Below are positions 34,575-46,525 of a stretch of DNA of 64,000 nucleotides, one piece after another. The DNA comes from Brachypterus glaber (Eukaryota; Arthropoda; Insecta; Coleoptera; Kateretidae): assembly GCA_958510825.1 (NCBI GenBank), contig OY294047.1, positions 49,893,365 to 49,957,364 on the forward strand. Direction: 5' to 3'. Within the stretch, counting starts at the first letter, position 1; every line of letters starts with the position of its first letter. The position numbers were made by a program, and so were the translations under genes. The notes below the pieces were generated by a model. That model saw only the letters and a list, made by a program, of their open reading frames with translations. It searched no databases and was not told where the DNA came from.

Positions 34575-35223
34575 TGCCGGGATTTTTTGGTTACAGTGGT
34601 GCTTATAAGGTTACATCTCCCTTTTAAATAATATCTTATTTAAAACTTAATCAAATTTAAAGTCAGAAAAACCTGTAGAATTAATTTTTAATTTATTTTT
34701 TTTCAAAAGTTTATCAAATCATTTTTGCAATTATGGCGAAGGCGCTGTAAGGGAAAATCGAAAAAAAATTGTTTTATTTTTATTTCTTTTTATAAAAAAA
34801 TATTGAGATGGTCTTTTCGATTTTTTTACCCACAATAACTTTTTTGGTTTTGAGAGAATCCATTTTTAAAAACAAATGGTATTTTCCTCTTATAGAACAT
34901 TATTTTTCCTGATAATTCGTTCTTGAGTTATCATACCTACAAAAAACGTGATATCGGACGAACGGACAGACAAATATTTTTAAAGTTGCTTATTTTTCCA
35001 TAAAACACATTTGTATCCAAGAAATTTTTGTCTAGGACGTTTTTTGGCGATTTTGGGAAATTTTGGGAAATTCCTACTACCGTATAATACTATTCTAACG
35101 ATTACGCGCGTGAATTTTTATGGTTCACTGCCTATTTAAGTATCATAATAGTTCCATAAAAATACATAAATCTATTCAATTTAGATAAATATTATCAAAT
35201 ATTTTCTCTATTATAATATAATA

Positions 35224-37059
35224 TATAATATAATATATAATATAATAATTATCATTTGTTATTTGAAATAGAACATACTGTAAATAAATTGTAGAGGTTT
35301 ATAAATAAGTGGACATGACAATTTATATATCAATGATAACCTATATTTCAAATCAATATTTCCTTTATTTAATAACCTTCAAAATAATTATGTCAGTTAC
35401 AGTATATGTATGTACTTAAAATCTAAATAACTAAACAAGGGAAGGGGAAGGGACCCTAAGATCACGAACTGGGTAAGATGACGAGTCGTCTATAACAAAA
35501 GAATGTCAACAGATGGAGCGACAGTTGCAGTCTGTGGTAACTACCTGACTAGAGCCCCAAATAAGAGCGCTAATGTTATTCCTTCCAAAACAAAGTTATC
35601 GACGAAGAAGCCATATTTGTTTAAATCAGTGATTTGTTACAATTTTGAGTGTACCAACTTTAGTGAATAAAATTTTATGAGTCCAAACCAAATGAAAAGC
35701 TGTAGCCGGCTGCATTCGAAAGAAGGATGTTCGAAAAAATAGTTATTTATATACCAAGGGACTAAACTGGCTGTTTTGGTCCCGCTGCGAGGGAAACAGA
35801 AATGCAAGGGACTAAAATAGCCAAGTTTAGTCCTGAGGTATATACACTATTTTTTGTAGGACCAAAATAATTTTGGTGGGTAGATAAAATTAAAATTAAA
35901 AACAACGCGTCTAAAGTCGGTTGTTTTATTTTCGTAATTTAATCAAGATGCCTGTAAATTGCGAAAAGTCAGTTTCATGGCTATCGCGATTTCAATTGTT
36001 TTTTAATATGGTTGACAAAAACGTCAAAAAAATGGACGAAGATGATAAATTTTAAGTTATGTATAAATTATTATAACAATGTTATTTTTAAAGGTTTTCT
36101 TTGTTAAAATCAAATAAATTGGTTTGAATCGCTAATTTATTACAAAACACCACCAAACCTAATTTTTGACCAGCAAAGCACATAGTAGGTATAATATTTT
36201 AATATTATCAAGGTTGCCGTGATTTTTATTCACTAGGGAGAAAAACGGCAAGTTTAGTCCCGAAAATGAAAATGTAAATTTAGGTTTTGGTCTTGGTCGT
36301 GCAAAAATATTAATTTCATTATAGAGGATCAAAACGTCATGAGTGGGCTAGTTAATGTGTCTATTAAAGGCATGACAGACAGGATATCTCTAAAAAGTAT
36401 CCGGTTGAGCCAAAGAGATGACCTTTGACCGTTGCGATGATCGATTTTATTGTTTTTATCAGAGCTTGATTTCATTATTTACCGACACATTCAATGTAGG
36501 TCTTACATATTGAGGTTATGTTAGTATTTAAAGCTTTTTGCAAAAAAAAACACATCGTAAATTATTTCAATGTACATTAACATGTTATAATAAGGCATAT
36601 TAACATCTCTACTCCACACTTCTCTACTCCACAACATCTCTATTCCATAACATCTCTACGCATAAAACAGATACATAAAAATGTATACTAATGCACAAAA
36701 ATGGACTTGGGTTTCTATTAAAGTCTATGGGATACAACGATTTTTTAAGAAGAGTTTTTTCGTATCTTTAAAAAAATTAAATAAAATGTCCTTGTTGAAT
36801 TTTAATATCAATTTATTCTACAGTTTTTAAAAGAAATTTGGTTTCAAAATATAACAAAAAATAAGAGTTCAACACAATATCTGTTCTTAGTTTGACAAAG
36901 TTTCTTGCTATTTGCTCCCAAGCAGTGAAATTTCTTTTATATGTCTATTTCTTTCTCCCAAGCAAATAGTATCTGCATTTTTGTTGTTTAAAAAAAAAAC
37001 GACTTTTTATTAGGATATAACAATATTTGTAATTGAATAAATCTTTCAAAATGTAATAT
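35224..37059. other. Intronic DNA with a hairpin and a very small ORF
   Basis: A hairpin-like stretch at 35751-35840 repeats GGGACTAAA and its complement. A 35-codon frame at 35948-36055 is noted in the findings. The rest is AT-rich with no recognisable element. Confidence 0.5.
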
Positions 37060-37208
37060 ACGACTCCGACTCTCACTCCGACTCCAATTCCAAATCCGAC
37101 TCCGATTCCAAATCCAAACCCCGACCCCAAGCCCGACCAACTGCAACTGCAACTAGAACTCCAACTTTAACTCCAACACCAACTCCAGCTTCAACTCCTA
37201 TTCTGACT
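37060..37208 (+). repeat. Degenerate ACTCCG-type hexanucleotide tract
   Basis: About 24 units of NACTCC/NAATCC type with heavy substitution, for example GACTCCGACTCTCACTCC. It has the same period as the array at 2765-3242 but a different motif. Confidence 0.85.
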
Positions 37209-38280
37209 AAATTTAACCGAGATTTATTTTCTTAAAATATATTTTTTATTACAAGTTTTACCAGTTTTTTTCTTTCTGGCGGAAGTAAATATAGAAAATT
37301 CCCTATACAGCAGTTGTCAAATTATGCCAATATGTATAGGTATCCTTATTCATATTTATTATACTTCGTCAAGCATTCATAAAATGCGTAAGGGTGCGTG
37401 ATCTGACATAAAGCCCAAACACAGTATATCCAGGTGCGAGCTTTTGACATCAATGCAATATTTTTAAAGTAGGTCAAATGCGTACAGAAAAAAGGCAAAG
37501 ATTTATTATAAAAAAATATATACTAAACATTTTTACTATCGTAAGCCATTTTTTGTTGATTTTAAATCACAAACACCTTTCCTCTCATAACATAAAACTT
37601 TGCAAATGTTGCTAAAAACGTTAAATTTGTACCTCAGCTTGCATCCGATTCATCCTGGACGAGTCGTCATGGCACCCAAATAACTATTATAGCCTGTTAC
37701 AGGGTGTCCAAAAATTTTACCAAAAATTACACAGGCTCACAAAAAAATAAAAGTGGTTGCGACATGGATAGTACCATGGTATCCATATGTATTTTCGCTT
37801 GGTTTGGAAAAGGAAAGAAAAAACGGGGAAAAAAAATACCAAAAAATTATTTGGTTACATTTTTACAGTTTCGTTTCCTTTTTAGTCTAAATTCTTTAAT
37901 GGAAAATATTGAAAAAAAAATTGAAAAAAAAATATTTTTTTATGCTTTTTTAATCATTTAAAGTTGAAATACACAATAAAATAATTTTGGTCACTTTGTG
38001 TAATCAATTGATTTTTCTTGAAAACGGTGCATCATAGCGGCTTCAAACAAGAGCACATTATTATTATAAAAAACCGAAGAACAAAACTTGAAGATAAAAA
38101 AAATAAAAGGTATGTCGCCCCCTCTAAGTGACAAGTTTAAGATATTTTTAAAATACGGCTTTTTTAAATATCTGAACAAAATTGACTTGAAGGTTCTATC
38201 TTTAAAGACTTCTAGCTCCCATAGGAAGCATTTTTGGATTAAGGTAATTTAATTTAATCCTCATAACATCACGTTTAGTA
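37209..38280. other. AT-rich intronic DNA, nothing recognised
   Basis: A CAGGGTGTCC phrase near 37699 resembles a Tc1-type terminus but has no partner. No frame with family features. Confidence 0.5.
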
Positions 38281-38553
38281 CCTAGGGGAGGATTGGTGTA
38301 GTGGTCTTCCGCGTCTGTACATGACAAGTCTACTACAACTAGCGTGAGTTCGATTCTCACTGGCGCCGATTTGCCTTTTTAAGTTAATTAATAATTGAAA
38401 TTTGGCGAAGGCGTACGTGAAGCAGAAACTCCCTATAAAAACTGGTTCAAAAGTCAGTATAAGCAGGTGGTTCCCTCTACTACTAGCCCACACAAGTCCT
38501 GGACTTAGGGGATGCTTAATTAAGTAGAGTACGAGCTTAAACAAACATGTAAT
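38281..38553 (+). mobile_element. tRNA-derived SINE, copy 2
   Basis: Head with box A-like TTGGTGTAGTGG and box B-like GAGTTCGATTCTC, then CACTGGCGCCGATTTGCC, TTTGGCGAAGGCGTACG, GTGGTTCCCTCTACTACTAG and CACAAGTCCTGGACTTAGGG. It is 20-odd bp longer than copy 1 in the middle (GAAGCAGAAACTCCC). Confidence 0.88.
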
Positions 38554-38867
38554 GTAAAAATTGGACCGGAGAGTTTTTTGCATACTAAACTTTTGGGTGT
38601 TGTAAGATATTTTAGGATTATTTTAAAAATATTCTGAAATGTCTGGTACTATACAGTTTACTACAGTTTTTGAAATATTCAAATATTTTAATTGCCCACT
38701 TTTTTTTAAGTAATTACATTTTAATAACCTAAGTTTAGGTAAAATTTTAAAACTTAATATAATGTAATTATCTACAAAAATTAATTAAAAATGTAAATAT
38801 AATATAATTAGAAAGAGAGCAGCCTCGGCGTAATTTATTATCAAAATTTAAGCCAAAAAATATATAA

Positions 38868-38906
38868 CAAGCCGTGAAGATATGGAATGCTCCGCATTCC
38901 ATAGTA
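38868..38906 (+). repeat. Short hairpin repeat CCGTGAAGATATG, one of three
   Basis: AACAAGCCGTGAAGATATGG then AATGCTCCGCATTCC forms a hairpin. Related copies are at 16161-16193 and 61890-61925, with compensatory drift in the stem in the first. Confidence 0.65.
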
Positions 38907-40339
38907 TATAAGCTTTAGCAAGTGGCACCCTCTATACTTTTTTTTGCGAATGCATTTTTTTAAGAAAAGTATTTTTTCAGAAAATTTGGAGTTTATCTAT
39001 TTTTTTTTTTTCATTATACATGATTTTTTGTTACATTTATATTACGTTTTATAAAACGTGTTTCTATTACATTTTTATGTATCTGGATATATATTTTGTC
39101 CACTTTTCTACTTGTATATTACGATAATTCTGAAAAATAAATCAAAGTCTAATCTAAGAAAACAAACGAAAGAGACCAAGGTAAATTTTAATTTATTTAT
39201 TCAGGTTGGCGCGTCCAAATTTAGAAATTTTAACAAAACTGCAGCTAGATTATTTAATTTTTTTGTAAAGTACTAGTAGTTTTTTAATAGTTACTTAATT
39301 TTAATCATTCTAGTAGTTTTAAATAAGGATAATTTAATTATTTATCCTTATTTACACAAAATATGTAATATTTATTTTAAATAGGTAATTTTCTTTTTGT
39401 TGGGGTCGTATCAATGTACATAATTTATCGGAAGGAATATTTCCGTACACGTTATGAAATATACTTTTTCGCCTTGGAGGGTTTTTGACGATTTTAAAAA
39501 TTTGATAACTAGCGTATAATGCTCTTCTAGTCTTGAGACTGCAAAGAGCATAATGAAAAGTTATTACTTAAAAAAAAAGACGGTCTCATAAGTTGCAAGT
39601 TGTTACAAAGCTAATCTCGGCGATTTAATGAAATTTTAAGCCCTTTAAAAGCATTTTTAATATAAACGAATCTAATATAAAAATATATTCTCAACTTCTC
39701 AAAATACCGGTGTAAAAATATTCAAAATATTTACGCGACTAAACCACATTGGTATTTAAGGATTACATAATAAGGGGAGAGGGGGCTCCCCCCAACATGT
39801 CTCGAATTGGGAAAAGCCACTCTTCAATTAGGAAAACTGTGGAGTCAATTACCTTTTTTCTTCTTTGGTCATTAACTTTTTGCCGCCGTTAAAATTCAAG
39901 ATCTTTTCAATCTTGGGTAAAAAGTTGTAATAGCATTCTTGAGAAAAGTTTGGGAAATTTCAATCTTGAGTTTCTGGGCGCTAAGAACGAATTTGAGAAA
40001 ATGAAAATGCTAGCTGATCCCCAAAGGACCTCGCTCCCTTCATAAGGGAATAGCATATTACGTACCGAGGTGGAAAATATTTCATTTACTGAGGGAAAGT
40101 TAGCTGACCTAGAGGCGTAGCTCCGCGGTCTTCTAGTTCCTGAAGGGAAGATATTCTCGAAAAACTGGTTTTTGGTATCATTTTTCCAATATGGCGGCGG
40201 GAGCGGCGGTCGCTTAACGTCGAAAACTCGGAATATTAATAAGGACACCAAACTGTACAAAACTACCAAATTAGAACTCTCCTTGATCTTTTGTAATTTA
40301 GAACCTACCCAGATTTATATTTAAATTTTCTTTTCATTG
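38907..40339. other. Intronic DNA with a GC-richer patch
   Basis: 39779-40240 is clearly richer in G and C, with GAGGGGGCTCCCCCC and CGGCGGGAGCGGCGGTC. No splice-bounded conserved frame is evident in it. The rest is AT-rich. Part of 39440-39530 resembles the tail of the GACGGACAGAC repeat. Confidence 0.5.
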
Positions 40340-41897
40340 GTATATCACAGGTCGATATTTGCATTGAAGATGGCGTCACAGGAGCTATTTTTTATAGAAA
40401 CCAACATGGCGGTCATATGACGTCCATATTGGAATATTTCTGAAACTTGACATTTTAACACTTTTAGTAGTGGGCTAATTATTTACTATTTATGTAAAAC
40501 TGATTTGCTTTAGTTTTTATGAAAATGGCGTTATATTAAAGTTTTTTTTTTTAATCATCAACTTTAACGCCATTTTGTGCTAAATTTTAAATGGTGTAGT
40601 GATGTGGTTTTTTACTATTAAATATTTTTCTACTAATGTAGTGATGTCGAATTCTATCACTAATTTAGTGATGTGGTATATAATTCGGTTATAGCCCAGC
40701 AGTTAATTATAACTTTTATTATAACTTACTCAGTTAGGTTGGCCATACAATCTTCTGTCATATTTAAAGTATACCCGAGCGGAGAATATACTTAACCACT
40801 TATCACTTTATTCGGGAGCGGGTATTCTAGGAGACGGCGCTTAGGAAACAGATAAAACGATTTCTTCTTAACTTAAGAATAATATATTAAATAAATGTGA
40901 ATAAATTCTCCAAGAACATGAAAGATCAATTCTTACTTCTAAGTCCTATTTCTATGCAAAGCCCTTAAATTCTAATTTCCATTAAATATTAGTTTTCCAT
41001 TAAATACTTCTAACTTAAAACATTCTATGTTTGAAATCCCAACTATTCGCAATCATTTTCAAATCCCATTTTATTTTACACATTTTTCTTAGTGTATATT
41101 AAAACTGGTTCGTATAAGTCATTTAAATTATTTTACAAAATATTTTTCAAAGTTAATTAATATTCGTCAAAATTTCTATCAGTGTTCAAACTATCAATAT
41201 TTATAAGTGTCCAAAATTATTTCTATGTCTGAAAATACGAGTCTCAAAATTTTTCTAAGTTTTAAAACTATTTTTAATTCAAGAATAAATCTCAAAATAA
41301 ATTCTCACAGAAACTACATTTTCACTTTTGAATTTGCCATAGTGACACCCTGAATAAAACTGAATAATTATGAATCTTTTCATGAGTTTATATACCCTAT
41401 AAGAAGGTCACTAGTTAAATTTATTTGACAATGCTATTAGCGCAAAATATCTACAAAGATACCGCGCATATTTAATTAACCCGACAAAAGAGTTTCAGTC
41501 TCATCAATTTGCAAACTAATTGCTATTTCTGACATCTGAAACGATCATTTTAACCATAAATTAAATTTGTATAAATAATTTGGACTGCTAGACAACTTTT
41601 AAGTTATACCGACAAGAATTACCGAGGAGGGGTCCGATGTAATTTAGGTCAAACCGGACTTTACCGAAGCCGAATCTCGTGAAGCCAGATTGTATCATAG
41701 CGCAATATTAAAGAAATATTATTTTAAAATTTTAACTACATATAAAATATTCAGATCATAACAATGGAACAGCGAGGTCTTTTGGGGATCAGCTAGCATA
41801 TAAACGACTTGTAATAATATATTATTTCAATGAAAAGAGAACTTTTATAGTTACGGAGATAATTCGTAGGCAATACTTCTTTTGCCACCCGTTATAG
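40340..41897. mobile_element. Diverged copy of the 5696-7628 fold-back element
   Basis: 40365-40595 matches 6395-6620 (ACCAACATGGCGGTC, TCCATATTGGAATATTTCTG, AACTTTAACGCCATTTTGTG). 41849-41897 matches 7290-7335 (TTACGGAGATAATTCGTAGG, CAATACTTCTT). The sequence between is unrelated, so the copy is interrupted or rearranged. Confidence 0.65.
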
Positions 41898-42605
41898 TCT
41901 GGTTAATAGTAATTGACGTTTTTTTTTTGAGGGCCTGTGTAATTAATGTGGTTTCAAACAAATATTTATGGACTCTATTATTCGTATCAGCATTTCCTGT
42001 TACCGGAAAAATCTCGATATATTTCTGACACTCATGATTGGTTTACACGCACGCCTACCAACATAAAAATAGGATAAACTGAAAATCGCCAAACCAACAC
42101 TTATATTTGCATGTCTTGCTTTAATTAATAAAGCATACGTTTTTACACTTTCCGAGGAGTCTTGAGTAAGTAAAAAAAAAATATTGATTTTTTTTACGTT
42201 TTTCGACGCGCTATATCCAAAAAAGTTGATTTCTGTCAAAAAAATATGTCTGACTGTCCAGGAAATTTATGACGACGGTAATTCAAGAATGCTTCGAGCT
42301 AAAGACATCAAATTTGGGCTTGGGTTGAGTATCCAAAGTTCTTTGGATTGTTTTGGTAAAAACCGGTTGTAAAGTATAAGGTCAAAAAGGGTAAAAATAT
42401 GTTTTTAAAACAAAAAAGTCCAAAATTATCAATTTTTCAAAAAACATACTTACTATTTTTTTTATTTTAAAAAACTTTTCCTTTTTTATTTTTTTTATCT
42501 TCTTGCATTCGAGACGTTTCGCTCATGAGAAATATGTCACTTACCGTACACGTTATGTAGTATACTCTTAATTGATGAGAATCGAAGGAGTACACTGCCT
42601 TTCTA

Positions 42606-42781
42606 AGCTGCAAGGTCCTATCTGTGTATGTTAAACCTATATAGATAGGACCTTTCAGCTTAGCACTGCAGTACAAGTGACATTTTTAACGAAATTTTGT
42701 TAAGCATTGGAATATGTTGCCTAAGCCTAAAAAACAATTTCCCATACCTAACCAAATTTCGTTAAAAATGTCACTTGTACC
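42606..42781. repeat. Two adjacent hairpins
   Basis: AGCTGCAAGGTCCTATCTG pairs with TAGATAGGACCTTTCAGCT (42608-42661). GTACAAGTGACATTTTTAAC pairs with its complement (42671-42781), with stems of about 30 bp. The second has a ~45-base loop. Confidence 0.75.
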
Positions 42782-42811
42782 TCTTGGATTTTCACCACAT
42801 CAGTAAACATA

Positions 42812-43263
42812 CAGACCGTGTCAAAAGTCCGCCCCCCTTTAACTTTTGAACGGCTTAAGATATCAACTTAAAATTCGAAATACGTAAATAACGCAACAAA
42901 ACAAACATAAACATAAACTATACTTTTAAACTAATTTTGTATGATTTAAAACAAAATAAATTTTAAAAAATCGCATTTTGTAACAAAAAAAATTGAAAAA
43001 CGCAAAGATTAAAAAAAATGTTTAAAAAATTAAAAAATATAATATCGAATAGAGAATTTTATCAGCTTTAAAATGATGTATCACAAGACACCCCTTTCCA
43101 TTTAAAAAAATGTTCTTCCTTGCCCCCCTACCTCTATTGTGCTCTTTAAGCATATCAAATATCTATATACAAACAAAAATATTTGGGTCATTGCAAATTT
43201 CAAATTGAAATCTTAAGCCGTTCAAAAGTTAAATGGGGGGGAGAGGACTTTTGACACGCTCTG
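42812..43263. mobile_element. Fold-back MITE, CAGACCGTGTC subfamily
   Basis: TA flanks (42810-42811 and 43264-43265). Ends CAGACCGTGTCAAAAGTCC and the complement with a C-run and CTTTTGAACGGCTTAAGAT. The interior keeps TGATGTATCACA and ACCCCTTTCCATTTAAAAAA of the 4332-5052 family, so it is a shorter relative. Confidence 0.78.
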
Positions 43264-43890
43264 TATATCGTACTTTAACTCTTATGCTACAAAAAAGTAA
43301 ATGACTTTTTATAGTTAAAAGTTAAAGTTGAAAGTGTGTTATATTTCAAGGATTTATTCACAGAATCTTTGTCATATCTGCAAAATTGTCGATTTTCTCA
43401 AAAAAAAAAAATAAATAAAAACAAAAAAGTAGATACGACTTTCTTGATTAGAGGCAGTATAATTATTATACCTGAGGATTTATTGCACGCGATGCATAAT
43501 ACAAATGTCAAGGTGTACCTAAATTACAATTAAACAGATTTTATTCGTGTAAATTTTCAAATAAAACTATAAAATCAGTTTATCATGCAAAGAAGCAAAG
43601 AAACTGGCTAGTAATTAAATAAATCAGATTATTAGATAAGTAATAAACTACCATAAAATTTACCATGAGATTTAATTGATGTTTTTGCACGCTAAATAAA
43701 TAGTAGTTATAATAGTAGTAGTAGTAGTAGAGCACTAGTACTTTAGAAAACTCGCTGCAAGCGCAAACTTGTACTCGTGCGCTAAACACGTGTGTTGAAA
43801 CGAGTGCTTTATACAATTTTTTTCTATTTTGCTCTAAAATTTAAAAAAACTTACATTTAAATTGATGACTGATTTAGGGATTTTTGTTTT

Positions 43891-44195
43891 GGATTGGCAT
43901 TACAGTTTACACCATGTTTAAAATAATAAGAACAAATGATATTTTGATATATTTTATAGTCATCTCTTTTTTACTGCAATTAACCAAGCCACAATTTTAA
44001 CATGGTAAAATTAACCTAAACACAAAATTTTGTAGAAAATTCAACTTTAAAGCGACATTGACATTTGCACGGAAAACGTCAAGCGATAGGCCAGGTCTGT
44101 TGCCAACCCAAAAGAACAAAAAGTACAGACCTCTTATGGGCCTATAAGAACACGCAAAATGCGTGTGATTATGAGCTTATAAGAGTCGTAAAATA
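43891..44195 (+). repeat. Dispersed ~310-bp repeat, copy 2
   Basis: Counterpart of 11356-11667, with several small indels and about the same ends. Confidence 0.75.
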
Positions 44196-44302
44196 GAAAA
44201 TAACTTTTAATTAATTATATCTTATTTAAAAATTATATCGTCTATTACTACCCACCAAAAAATAATAACTTGTATCAAATAAAAATTATTTGAACAACTC
44301 CT

Positions 44303-44471
44303 ATAGTTCTCCGCATGAAAGAAAGTCTCCGACGTAAGGGGGAGGAATCATTCGCGCTCTCTTCTATCCGTCAAGAGCGTTATAAGGCGTGCGTGCCTAC
44401 ATTGGGCCTCCCACTGACACACACACTCCAAACATATTTCCCGTAGCCACAGATCCGTGCGTCAAACTATA
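44303..44471 (+). repeat. GC-rich ~170-bp dispersed repeat, copy 2
   Basis: It runs ATAGTTCTCCGCATG to TGCGTCAAACTATA. Compared with copy 1 the GGAATCATTCGCGCTC, GTCAAGAGCGTTATAAGGCG and CCCGTAGCC parts are nearly unchanged. Confidence 0.78.
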
Positions 44472-46281
44472 CCACATGAAGACGGAGATGGAAATTATTT
44501 AATATCAATATTTTTATTTATATATTTATTTATTTTAGCATCATACAGAGTCATGGAAAGCCCAAAATAAGCTTCTGGCTTGTGCTAGGGGCTCTTCATT
44601 AATTTTGCAAAAAATATCCATAAATTTAGTTGACAGATAATATCTGATTCGGATATAGTTTCAACGACCTTAAAAAATACTGTACAAGTTTTCACGAAAA
44701 TATTGTAAAAATTTAAAAATCGTTGTGCAAAAATGTTGTATTTTTTCCTATTTGCCCCTCTTGCCCCACCCCAATTTTATCAAAGACAATTCATTCAAAA
44801 AGTCCAAACCTAGCGACAACATTTGGTAAAAAATCTGTGCCAAATTTAAAGTATCTAGCTAAAGCGTTCTCGAGTTATCGTGTTTATAGGTTTTCATGGA
44901 CATACCAACTTGATAACCTGACAACCGAGCGAACGACAATTTTTGTTTGCTTAATTTTTTTTACATAAAACGCAAAATAAACGCTAATCATTTTTGTACG
45001 ATATAAGGCTTTCTTAAAAAAAAGATTAAAGCAAAAATTTCATTAAAGAAATTGAATTTATTCATAAAATAGTATATTGTATAACTAGTATGGAATAGAC
45101 AATATTCCGCGCGAGCGAAAAGTTTGTCATACGACTGCAAACATGAAACACTGTATGTCTTTAAACTGCGGACAAGGTTAAAAACAATGTTTTTTGTGGC
45201 TCGACATTGTAAATGCAACAAAACACATATTTTTAAATAAAGCAATTAATGTTATTTAATAATTTTATCAAATCAGTACTTAAAAAAGATTTTTATTTAA
45301 TTTTAGCACATATTTACAAATTATAATGCAAAAATTGAAGGTTATGTCAGATTGTTGTGACAGATATCAGGTTTAAATGTTTAACAATAGATGGAGCAGT
45401 TTTAATTTTTTGAACAAAATTGATAAAAATCTGTTCAAATATTAAGAAAAACTAATAAACTTTATGTAATTTTAACGCAAAACTTTAAATTGCATTAAAT
45501 TATTCAATATTTCATGGTAATATATATATTTTTGCTAATTTTGCTACAGTTTTCTTTACTTTTATAAACAAGAGATGACACTACATGTGCTCATTCTAAC
45601 ACTTGATACGGAACATTTATACCGTATCTAGAATGGATTCATTCTGTGTTTGAAAAGTGTGTGTATTTGCTTACATTCTAAAGCAGTAGAAAAACTTAGT
45701 TCTGTAAGTAGATTGTAGATAATTTGCAGGGCTTGGGAGTCGTGGGCCGAAATGCGTGTAAGATATAAGCATTTAGCAAATTATCTCTAAATATTGAAAA
45801 CTACTTTTTTACATCCGCTATTTAAAATTTTTCATTTTAAATAATGGATTCGGATTCGGATTCCGGTACGGGCCTGGGTCCCGGGCCCTGATAATTAATA
45901 AAAAAATCGCTAAAATAACATTTTAACAAACGTTCAAGTTAATTGATGGAAAAAAATTTAATTGGTGGAGCCAATTAACTTTTAAAGTGATATACCCGAC
46001 TTTTAAACAGAAGTTAACCTTCCATCAAGTAAGTTGTCCGGGCTGTGTGAAAGGCAAACAAAATAAAATAAAGATTTCATTTTATACGATTAAAAGTTCG
46101 TTAAATATTTGGCTATTAATGTTATTATTGCGTGTTTTTCACACAATCAACAGTGTTTTTAAATAAATATGATCCGACAGGTTTGATAAAAAATATGCGA
46201 TTAGTTTTTTACTTAGAAATTAAGTTGACATTTTACTTACCTACAAAAAACGAAATGTGTACACCAAAAATTGACGAAGTA
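44472..46281. other. AT-rich intronic DNA, nothing recognised
   Basis: A GAGTTATCGTG phrase occurs near 44872, a GC-rich GGGTCCCGGGCCC palindrome near 45876, and no frame with family features. Confidence 0.5.
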
Positions 46282-46525
46282 CACTGATAAAATAGATTTA
46301 TTTGAATATAGCGAATTAAAATATTTGGTAGTAAGTAACAAATTTTATTTGAGTCCAATAAATATTTAGTTCATGTAAACAAATATTTTAATTTGAAAAT
46401 AATTTTTTAATGGGAACAAAATAGTTTATTTGACAGAAATAAAATTTATTTGTCACAACCAAATGATTCAATTGGCCATATCCAACCAAATATTTTGTTG
46501 ACACAAGTAAACTGTTTTGTCAGTG
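46282..46525. mobile_element. Self-similar MITE with CACTGA(T/C)AAAA termini
   Basis: TA flanks at 46280-46281 and 46526-46527. Inverted ends CACTGATAAAATAGATTTAT and CACTGACAAAACAGTTTACT (right end read inward) are about 25 bp. The interior repeats variants of AAATATTTG and TTTATTTG in both orientations. Confidence 0.75.

Larger units (their letters stand above)
31365..35098 (+). repeat. GACGGACAGAC-type repeat, three copies in the triplication
   Basis: Copies lie at 31365-31688, 33065-33388 and 34765-35098. Shared marks are TTCGTTCTTGAGTTATCATA, GATATCGGACGAACGGACAG, TTTGTATCCAAGAA and CTACCGTATAATACTATTCT. Unit 3 keeps a GTCTAGGACG segment lost in units 1 and 2. Each copy is preceded by TTATGGCGAAGGCGC, a phrase shared with the SINE body. 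Confidence 0.75.
30145..35223. repeat. Tandem triplication of a ~1.7-kb unit
   Basis: Units start with AATTCCAACAGTAGCTTGAG at 30145, 31827 and 33525 (spacings 1682 and 1698). Each holds a LINE 3' fragment and a GACGGACAGAC-type repeat. Units 2 and 3 share a 10-bp deletion in the LINE frame and a ~31-bp segment (ATTTAAAGTCAGAAAAACC) absent from unit 1, and are almost identical to each other, so unit 1 separated first. Confidence 0.92.

Noticed and set aside
39907..40269. 120-codon minus frame
   Set aside because: No recognisable domain, and it is longer than average only because the stretch is GC-richer.
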